From the NCBI GenBank assembly GCA_904502285.1, contig CAJGEC010000015.1, positions 1 to 41,166 of the forward strand: DNA of 41,166 nucleotides. Direction: 5' to 3'. This document shows positions 32,988 to 39,270 of the stretch, piece after piece (position 1 is the stretch's first letter; the number at the start of each line of letters is the position of its first letter). The translations under genes and the position numbers were made by a program. Below the pieces are notes generated by a model. That model ran no database searches. It saw nothing but the letters and a program-made list of their open reading frames with translations, and had not been told where the DNA came from. This stretch comes from an uncultured Alistipes sp. (GTDB lineage: Bacteria > Bacteroidota > Bacteroidia > Bacteroidales > Rikenellaceae).

Positions 32988-32995
32988 TATATTTG
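32988..32995 (+). promoter_or_regulatory. Promoter -7 box of the HAD phosphatase gene, almost on the start codon
   Basis: TATATTTG ends 4 nt before the ATG at 33000. The transcript would be leaderless or nearly so. Confidence 0.55.
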
Positions 32996-32999
32996 CACT

Positions 33000-33659
33000 A
33001 TGAAACATTCACTTGTTATATTCGATTTGGACGGCACGTTGCTAAATACTATTGGCGACCTCGCCGCATCTGTTGACTATGTTATGCGTTCACGCTCGCT
33101 TCCCGAGCATACCGATGCCGAGTATCGCCAGATGGTGGGTGGCGGCATCAAACGCCTCGTGGAGCGTGCTCTGCCCGAGCATCTCGCTAAGGATGAGGCC
33201 TATGTCGAGGAGTGCGTCACGCAGTTTCGTAGATATTATGTCGACAACATCGACCGCTACACCGAGCCTTACGAGGGTATGCACGCACTCCTTAAGGAGC
33301 TCACATCGTCTGGTGTGAAGGTGGCTGTCGCATCAAATAAGTTTCAGAGTGGCACAGATCGCCTTGTGGCAAAGTTCTTTGGTGATGTTGAGTTTGTCGC
33401 TATCGAGGGCAATCGCGAGGGTGCACCCCTAAAGCCCGATCCCCAGATTGTGACAAACATCCTCGCAAAGGCCAACGTGGAGCCCTCGAGGGCTATTATG
33501 GTTGGCGACTCGGGTATCGACATTCGCACCGCAGCCGCAGCAGGCATCGACTCTGTGGGTGTTGCCTGGGGCTTCCGCTTTGCCGATGAGCTATACGAGG
33601 CTGGAGCAGAGTGTGTTGTGACTTGCTCTGCGGAGCTTCGCGACATACTTCTCTCGTAG
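33000..33659 (+). CDS. HAD family hydrolase, phosphoglycolate phosphatase-like
   Basis: 219 aa. Motif I is FDLDGTLLNT (nucleophile Asp9, acid-base Asp11), motif II is VAVASNKFQ, motif III is around the Lys in PLKPDPQIV, and motif IV is MVGDSGIDIRTAAAAG. A helical cap lies at about 17-85. These features fit subfamily IA enzymes of the Gph/PGP type. The exact phosphoester substrate is not fixed by sequence, so I give no gene symbol. The start is firm because Asp9 needs this N-terminus. The gene ends 6 nt from the convergent regulator gene. Confidence 0.92.
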   Translation: MKHSLVIFDLDGTLLNTIGDLAASVDYVMRSRSLPEHTDAEYRQMVGGGIKRLVERALPEHLAKDEAYVEECVTQFRRYYVDNIDRYTEPYEGMHALLKELTSSGVKVAVASNKFQSGTDRLVAKFFGDVEFVAIEGNREGAPLKPDPQIVTNILAKANVEPSRAIMVGDSGIDIRTAAAAGIDSVGVAWGFRFADELYEAGAECVVTCSAELRDILLS

Positions 33660-33665
33660 GCTGCT

Positions 33666-34808
33666 CTATGCGTGGCAGTATAGCTCCACAGCTTCGGCTG
33701 TAATGCGTTTATCGCTAAGGATTATAAGGCGTTCTACTGCGTTGTGTAGCTCGCGAATGTTGCCCGTCCAGCGACGATGCTCAAGGAGGTCGATAGCACG
33801 AGGGTCGATGCTCTTTGTCTCGATGTTGTATCGCTGGCAAATCTCTGCTATAAAGTGGTTTACGAGAACCTTTATGTCCTCGATACGCTCGCGTAGGGGT
33901 GGCACGTCGATCTCAATGACACTGAGGCGATGATATAGATCCTCGCGAAAGTTGCCGAGCTCTATCTCGTGGCGTATATCCTTGTTGGTCGCCGCCACAA
34001 CACGCACATCTACGGGTATATCCCTGTCGCCACCCACGCGTGTGATCTTATTCTCTTGAAGTGCTCTTAGCACCTTGGCCTGTGCCGAGAGTGCCATATC
34101 GCCAATCTCATCCATAAAGAGCGTGCCTCCGTTGGCAAGCTCAAATTTACCTTTACGCTGCTTGATGGCCGATGTGAACGACCCCTTCTCGTGGCCAAAT
34201 AGCTCGCTCTCGATAAGCTCTGCGGGAATGGCTGCACAGTTGACCTCCACAAAAGGTGCTGTACATCGCAGACTCTTGAGGTGAAGCCATCGTGCAACAA
34301 GCTCCTTACCTGTGCCATTCTCACCAAGCACCAAGACTCGTGCCTCGGAAGGGGCCACAAGGTTGATCATCTGTCTTACGTGCTCGATAGCTCGCGACTC
34401 GCCGATGATCTGTTGTGTGGCACAGTTCGTGCGTTTATAGGGTGAGCGAACTGTGGAGCGGGGCACGATGGTTATCTCCGTATTGTCGCATCTGTCGAGC
34501 TTTCTAAGTGTCTCGAGTAGGCGGTTCATATCGAGCGGAATGCTGAGGTAGTCGATAGCTCCGTGACGCAGAGCCTCGACTGCTGATTCCGTCGAGGGTG
34601 TAGAGGTGACATATATCCAGGGTAGGCCGATACCCTCGATGTTGATGCCGTCGCCCACAATCACAGCGTCGATATTCTCGCTTAGGCATAGCTGCTCAGC
34701 GTCGCTCTCGGATGAGAGTTCGTAGGTGGTGAAATTCTCGAACTTTAGGCGTTCGCTGAGCGAGTTTAGCATACTTTTGGTGCGAAAGAGGAGTAAAATT
34801 TTAGTCAT
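33666..34808 (-). CDS. NtrC-like AAA+ regulator with degenerate receiver and no DNA-binding domain
   Basis: 380 aa. Residues 1-105 resemble a receiver domain, but the acidic pair is replaced (ILLLFRT), the switch Lys is Ile90 (DYLSIPLD), and the phospho-Asp position is shifted (IDAVIVGDG). Residues about 134-355 are the sigma-54 interacting AAA+ ATPase: Walker A GENGTGKE (162-169), Walker B LFMDEIGD (Asp233, Glu234), and RVVAATNKDI. An arginine-finger region RLSVIEIDVPPLRER follows. The sigma-54 contact loop reads GSFTSA (209-214) instead of GAFTGA. The protein ends after NIRELHNAVERLIILSDKR without a Fis-type helix-turn-helix. It may act without phosphorylation and without its own DNA site, by protein contact. 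Whether it really uses sigma-54 is uncertain. Confidence 0.88.
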   Translation of the reverse strand: MTKILLLFRTKSMLNSLSERLKFENFTTYELSSESDAEQLCLSENIDAVIVGDGINIEGIGLPWIYVTSTPSTESAVEALRHGAIDYLSIPLDMNRLLETLRKLDRCDNTEITIVPRSTVRSPYKRTNCATQQIIGESRAIEHVRQMINLVAPSEARVLVLGENGTGKELVARWLHLKSLRCTAPFVEVNCAAIPAELIESELFGHEKGSFTSAIKQRKGKFELANGGTLFMDEIGDMALSAQAKVLRALQENKITRVGGDRDIPVDVRVVAATNKDIRHEIELGNFREDLYHRLSVIEIDVPPLRERIEDIKVLVNHFIAEICQRYNIETKSIDPRAIDLLEHRRWTGNIRELHNAVERLIILSDKRITAEAVELYCHA

Positions 34809-34845
34809 AGTTTGTATTTGTAAATAATTTGCATTTACTTTGTGC

Positions 34846-34864
34846 TGTAAACTTTCAGTTTACA
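34846..34864. promoter_or_regulatory. Palindrome upstream of the NtrC-like regulator gene
   Basis: TGTAAAC-TTTCA-GTTTACA is a perfect 7-bp inverted repeat about 40 nt before the minus-strand start at 34808. It could be an operator for the regulator or for another protein. The rest of the 230-nt gap up to 35039 shows no clear promoter box. Confidence 0.45.
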
Positions 34865-35038
34865 TATCTTACCTGTTCGACTCTCGGAGCAGTGTACTAA
34901 GCAGCAACGAGAGGGTAAAGGTGCTAATATTTTCTGTCGGTGCAATATGTCTTCGTCAGATTGAACCTTTTTGAATTAGTTAATGGCCTGAATTGAACAT
35001 ATTGTCGGGCTGCAACGCTCAAGATTAATAGCAAAGCA

Positions 35039-35851
35039 ATGAGAAAGAATTATAACTTTACGCGACGTAAGCTCTACCTTCCTGAGTATGGTCGACATAT
35101 CCACCAGATGGTCGACTCGCTACTCACTATTGAGGATCGCCAGGAGCGTACGCGTCAGGCCAAGGCCGTGATTGCCGTAATGGGTAACATCAACCCTATG
35201 TTGCGTGACACCGAGGAGTTCAAACACAAGTTGTGGGATCACCTCTTCATAATGTCCGATTTCAAACTCGATGTCGACTCGCCATATATGCAACCTTCAC
35301 GCCATGACCTGGAGATAAAACCCCAAAAGTTGCCATATCCCCAGAGCCGCGTGATGTTCAAACACTATGGTAAGCACGCCCAGCGTTTTGTTCGCCACAT
35401 TGTCGAGGCTCAGGGTCGTGCAAACGTGGGCGAGGAGGTGCTTAACGTAGCTCGCTTTATGCGTAACAAGAGCTATGAGTTCAAGCACGAGCACCCCAAT
35501 AACGAGGCTATCATCCGCGACTTCCGCATAATGGCTGGCAGCGATGTCGATATTGACCTCTCGGAGGTTACAAATATGCGTAGCGAGTATCGCCAGTATC
35601 AACCCTCGCAACGCAACGCCAAGGGCAAGAAGCCGCACCAGCAGCACGCTTCGCAGCATTCGCACCAGCAGCATAGCTCGCAGCATTCACACCAGCAGCA
35701 TAGCTCTGGCCATTCGCAGCAGCATCCACACGCCCAGCACACACAGCAACACGTATCGGGACACACCCACGCTCAGCATATGCATCAGCAGCGAAAGATG
35801 CAGAAGGGTGGCGTGAAGAGTGGCCCTCGCTACACTGCTCATAAGTCATAA
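35039..35851 (+). CDS. DUF4290 family protein with a His/Gln-rich tail
   Basis: 270 aa. Residues 1-190 fit the DUF4290 family of Bacteroidetes (YNFTRRKLYLPEYGRHIHQM, AVIAVMGNINPMLRDTEEFK, KLWDHLFIMSDFKLDVDSPY). The family has no known function. From about residue 200 the chain becomes an extreme low-complexity tail made of HQQHSSQHS-like repeats, with 17 histidines in some 55 residues, then a basic end (KMQKGGVKSGPRY). The DNA shows about 30-nt tandem repeats there. The tail could bind Zn, Ni or Cu, or be a disordered spacer; family members usually have shorter charged tails, as far as I recall. No signal peptide, so cytoplasmic. Confidence 0.85.
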   Translation: MRKNYNFTRRKLYLPEYGRHIHQMVDSLLTIEDRQERTRQAKAVIAVMGNINPMLRDTEEFKHKLWDHLFIMSDFKLDVDSPYMQPSRHDLEIKPQKLPYPQSRVMFKHYGKHAQRFVRHIVEAQGRANVGEEVLNVARFMRNKSYEFKHEHPNNEAIIRDFRIMAGSDVDIDLSEVTNMRSEYRQYQPSQRNAKGKKPHQQHASQHSHQQHSSQHSHQQHSSGHSQQHPHAQHTQQHVSGHTHAQHMHQQRKMQKGGVKSGPRYTAHKS

Positions 35852-35914
35852 GGTGTTATTAACCCAGCAAAAAAAGTTTATCGTTGACCAACGGTCACTC
35901 AAATAGAATAAGAG

Positions 35915-37057
35915 ATGAAGAGATTTGTTTTGGCAGCAGTTGCCATCGTTGCAATGTTTACGTCGTGTGCCGACAATGGCACCAATACAACAATTGAGGG
36001 TCGCTTTGTGGGCGATCGTGTCGATTCGGTATTCCTCGAGCGTGTGGCCGACAGCTACAACGCTGTGGAGCGTATCGATGCAGTTAAGTTGGCCGCAGAT
36101 AGTGGATTTAAGTTTGAGTTTAATGTTGAGGAGGGTGCTTCGCCACGCCTCTATCGCCTCAGCTTCAACAATGCTATTCGTCCGATAATGCTCGCCGTAG
36201 AGTCTGGTGACAACATCTATATCGACTCGGCTGGCGACATATTCCTTAACTACGAGGTGCAGAACTCCGAGGAGTCGAAGCTCATCGAGCAGTTCAACAA
36301 GGAGTACTACTCGGCCGTAGATCGCCTCGCACGCCTTAGTGAGCAGATTGCCCTGGCAGGCAAGGATATCGTCTCGCTAAATGCCCAGGCCTATGCAGCA
36401 GCCAAGGAGGCTATGCAGGCACAGGTGCGTTTTGTCGGCTCGAACCAGAATACGTTGGCTGCATTCTACGCTTCGCGTCAGCGTGTTGTTGAGGAGTATG
36501 TACCTATGCTCAATGGTAAGGGCCTCTCATTATCTCACCTCCAGGCACTCAAAGAGGGCCTCGAGGAGCGTTATCCCGACTCACCATACATCGAAGTACT
36601 CGCACGCGAAATTGCCGATACTGAGGCCTATGTGGAGCTTGCAGAGAGTGTCACAGAGCTCTCCTATCCCGACGTAACGCTCGATGATATGTATAAGAAG
36701 ATGCACTCATTGTCGGACTACGAAGGTAATGTGGTGTTGCTCTACTTCTGGTCGGCAGAGCTTGCTATCTGCAACAATATCAACGCCGAGCTCAAGAGCC
36801 TCTATGAGAGGTATCACGACAAGGGCTTTGAGATCTATCAGGTGTCGGCCGATACGTCGCGTGCACTCTGGATCGAGGCTGTGCGTGCCCAGCAGCTCCC
36901 CTGGCCATCGCTCTACGGTAATAGTGACCCACGCGTCTTCTCGCTCTATGGCGTAGCAGGTGTTCCTATGGCGTATATCATCTCGCGTGACGGCACGTTG
37001 AGCAGCTGCACACTTGCCATCGACGAGCTTGAGAACGAGATTAAGAACCGACTTTAG
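35915..37057 (+). CDS. Thioredoxin-like lipoprotein (DUF4369 plus TlpA-like) with a broken CXXC
   Basis: 380 aa. The lipoprotein signal ends at Cys18 (AMFTSC). Residues about 25-125 fit DUF4369 (TIEGRFVGDRVDSVFLERV and LMLAVESGDNIYIDSAG type strands). A helical linker follows to about 255. The C-terminal domain is thioredoxin-like (NVVLLYFWSAELAICNNIN, GFEIYQVSAD, and the cis-Pro loop GVAGVPMAYII). The active site reads L283-A-I-C286, so the attacking Cys is lost and only the second remains. It is therefore probably not a normal thiol oxidoreductase. It starts the cluster with lpxH, thyA and folA; lpxH begins 2 nt after its stop, so they are co-transcribed. Confidence 0.88.
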   Translation: MKRFVLAAVAIVAMFTSCADNGTNTTIEGRFVGDRVDSVFLERVADSYNAVERIDAVKLAADSGFKFEFNVEEGASPRLYRLSFNNAIRPIMLAVESGDNIYIDSAGDIFLNYEVQNSEESKLIEQFNKEYYSAVDRLARLSEQIALAGKDIVSLNAQAYAAAKEAMQAQVRFVGSNQNTLAAFYASRQRVVEEYVPMLNGKGLSLSHLQALKEGLEERYPDSPYIEVLAREIADTEAYVELAESVTELSYPDVTLDDMYKKMHSLSDYEGNVVLLYFWSAELAICNNINAELKSLYERYHDKGFEIYQVSADTSRALWIEAVRAQQLPWPSLYGNSDPRVFSLYGVAGVPMAYIISRDGTLSSCTLAIDELENEIKNRL

Positions 37058-37059
37058 CG

Positions 37060-37818
37060 ATGATATACTTTGTCTCGGACATACATCTGGGAGCGGGTGA
37101 TAGGCAGCAGGCACGTCGTACGGAGGCGGCATTCTGTCGTTGGTTAGATAGTGTGGCCCACGATGCCCAAGCTATCTATCTTCTTGGCGACATCTTCGAT
37201 TTTTGGTTTGAGTATCGTAGGGTGGTGCCTCAGGGCTTCAGCCGCGTGCTCGGACGCTTTGCAGATCTCTCGTTGAAGGGTGTGAAGGTGGTATTTTTTA
37301 CAGGCAACCACGATATGTGGTGCTACGACTACCTCACGCGTGAGTGTGGTATCGAGATAGTCCGTAAGCCGAGAGTTGTTACAATAAATGGCCTGCGACT
37401 ACACCTTGCACACGGTGATAATATGAACATCAAGGGTCAGCCAATGCTACGCTTGATGAATGCCTTCTTCCGCTCGAAGGTTGCCCGCCAAATATTCAGC
37501 TGGCTCATTCATCCCGACCTTGCACTCAAGTTTGGTGGATGGTGGAGTGGCAAGTCGCGTAAGTCGCACGGTGGCGAGATGGTCACACCGCGACACCTCG
37601 GCTTCCTTGTCGACTATGCACGCGAGCACCACGCACACAACGGCGACACAGATGCCTATATCTTTGGTCATATGCACTATCCCTACAAGATAGAGGAGTC
37701 GGACTTTAAGGTGTTGTTCCTTAGCGATTGGTCGAAAACGGAGGCTGTGTATGCCGTAATGGACAGAGAGCAAAGACTTGAACTTAAAACTTTTACTATA
37801 GATGAAACAGTATCTTGA
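37060..37818 (+). CDS. lpxH: UDP-2,3-diacylglucosamine diphosphatase
   Basis: 252 aa. It is a calcineurin-like metallophosphoesterase with all metal-binding blocks: VSDIHLG (5-11), GDIFDFWFEY (43-52), GNHD (82-85), HGD (118-120) and FGHMHYP near 200. The FDFWFEY stretch and the insert with LIHPDLALKFGGWWS are typical of the LpxH branch. It makes lipid X in lipid A synthesis at the inner membrane face. The gene overlaps thyA by 17 nt, so translation is likely coupled. waaA, a later step of the same pathway, lies elsewhere in this window. Confidence 0.93.
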   Translation: MIYFVSDIHLGAGDRQQARRTEAAFCRWLDSVAHDAQAIYLLGDIFDFWFEYRRVVPQGFSRVLGRFADLSLKGVKVVFFTGNHDMWCYDYLTRECGIEIVRKPRVVTINGLRLHLAHGDNMNIKGQPMLRLMNAFFRSKVARQIFSWLIHPDLALKFGGWWSGKSRKSHGGEMVTPRHLGFLVDYAREHHAHNGDTDAYIFGHMHYPYKIEESDFKVLFLSDWSKTEAVYAVMDREQRLELKTFTIDETVS

Positions 37819-38695
37819 CCTGCTGCGTAAGATACTTGACGAGGGTGTTGTGCGAGGCGATAGAACAGGCACTGGCACCAAAGGTATCTTTGGCCATCAG
37901 ATGCGATTCAACCTCGCTGAAGGATTCCCTCTGCTCACCACCAAAAAGGTCTTTTTGAAGGGTGTAATCCACGAGCTGTTGTGGTTCTTGCGTGGCGATA
38001 CAAATATTAAGTATCTCGTCGACAACGGCGTGCATATCTGGGATAGCGATGCCTTCCGCTACTATAATGAGCTTTGCGTGAAGCACGGTGTGTTGCCTGT
38101 CGACCTCGATACATTCCTTCAGGCTACAGGTGTCGAGTCGCCTATCGAGGGCTACAAATTTGGAGACCTCAACCACGTCTATGGCTATCAGTGGCGTTCG
38201 TGGCCTAAGGCTTCGGGCGAGGTGGTTGACCAGATTGCTAATGTGATACATACGCTCAAGACAAACCCTACGTCACGACGTATGATTGTCTCGGCGTGGA
38301 ATGTTGCCGATGTTGAGGATATGGCTCTGCCCCCTTGCCACACTATGTTCCAGTTCTTTGTTGCCGAGGGTAAGCTCTCTTGCCAGTTGTATCAGCGTAG
38401 TGGAGATACGTTCCTTGGTGTGCCATTTAACATTGCATCGTATGCTCTGCTTACGATGATGATTGCTAAGGAGTGTGGCCTGGAGGTTGGTGACTTTGTG
38501 CATACGTTGGGCGATGCTCACCTCTACCTCAACCATCTCGAGCAGGCCGACGAGCAGCTTCAGCGTGAACCACGCGAGCTACCTAAGATGCTGCTTAATC
38601 CCAATGTAAAGTCGATATTCGACTATAAATATGAGGACTTCACGCTCGAGGGTTATGATCCTCACCCAGCAATTAAAGCACCACTATCATTCTAA
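37802..38695 (+). CDS. thyA: Thymidylate synthase
   Basis: 297 aa. It is the folate-dependent ThyA type. The N-terminus has MKQYLDLLRKILDEGVVRGDRTGTG, with HELLWFLRGDTNIKYL. The catalytic Cys179 is in LPPCHTMFQFF, and the dUMP-binding region QRSGDTFLGVPFNIASYALL follows. The chain has an insert after YNELCVKHGVLPVDLDTFL compared with the E. coli enzyme, common in Bacteroidetes. It makes dTMP and turns methylene-THF into DHF, which the next gene product recycles. It overlaps lpxH and sits 9 nt before folA. Confidence 0.97.
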   Translation: MKQYLDLLRKILDEGVVRGDRTGTGTKGIFGHQMRFNLAEGFPLLTTKKVFLKGVIHELLWFLRGDTNIKYLVDNGVHIWDSDAFRYYNELCVKHGVLPVDLDTFLQATGVESPIEGYKFGDLNHVYGYQWRSWPKASGEVVDQIANVIHTLKTNPTSRRMIVSAWNVADVEDMALPPCHTMFQFFVAEGKLSCQLYQRSGDTFLGVPFNIASYALLTMMIAKECGLEVGDFVHTLGDAHLYLNHLEQADEQLQREPRELPKMLLNPNVKSIFDYKYEDFTLEGYDPHPAIKAPLSF

Positions 38696-38704
38696 ATTAT
38701 AACT

Positions 38705-39193
38705 ATGGTAAGCATTATCGTTGCCGTGGCACAGAACGGCACTATTGGAGATAAGAATTCACTCTTGTGGCACATTAAGGAGGATATGCGCTTCTTCCGC
38801 ACAACGACCTCGGGTCACGCAGTGATTATGGGACGTAAGACCTTCGAGTCGCTGGGCTCGAAGCCACTCCCTAAGCGTACAAACATCGTCATCACTCGCC
38901 AGGATGTTGAGTTCGAGGGTGCTCTCACGGCTCACTCCTTGGAGGAGGCTATCCGTATGGCCGAGGGCGATGAGGAGGTATTTGTAATCGGCGGAGCACA
39001 GATCTATGCCGAGGCTTTGAAGTGTGCCGATAGGTTGTATCTCACGCTCGTTGAGCGAGACTACGAGGGCGACACCTCATTCCCAGAGATCGACTATCGC
39101 TACTGGCAGCTTGTTGCAGAGGAGCGTCACGAGCGTGGCGAGGAGTTTGAGTATCCATTCTCGTTCCTTACGTTCGATAGAGTAAAACTCTAA
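38705..39193 (+). CDS. folA: Dihydrofolate reductase
   Basis: 162 aa. Conserved features are SIIVAVAQNGTIGDKNSLLW, the substrate Asp-type position in HIKEDMRFFRTTT, MGRKTFESLG, NIVITRQ and the NADPH segment VFVIGGAQIYAEAL. It returns DHF to THF. It directly follows thyA, a common functional pairing, and ends with a strong terminator. The protein is intact and of normal length. Confidence 0.96.
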   Translation: MVSIIVAVAQNGTIGDKNSLLWHIKEDMRFFRTTTSGHAVIMGRKTFESLGSKPLPKRTNIVITRQDVEFEGALTAHSLEEAIRMAEGDEEVFVIGGAQIYAEALKCADRLYLTLVERDYEGDTSFPEIDYRYWQLVAEERHERGEEFEYPFSFLTFDRVKL

Positions 39194-39217
39194 CGCACGC
39201 ATAATATATATAAAGAA

Positions 39218-39254
39218 TTAGGGGTTGTCCGTAGTGGACAACCCCTAACTTTTT
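39218..39254. terminator. Bidirectional terminator between folA and the M3 peptidase gene
   Basis: A perfect 13-bp stem (39218-39230 with 39236-39248, 5-nt loop) with CTTTTTG on the plus strand. The minus-strand tail is TTCTTTAT, so it can stop both convergent transcripts. Confidence 0.88.
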
Positions 39255-39270
39255 GTCATTCGTAAGATGA

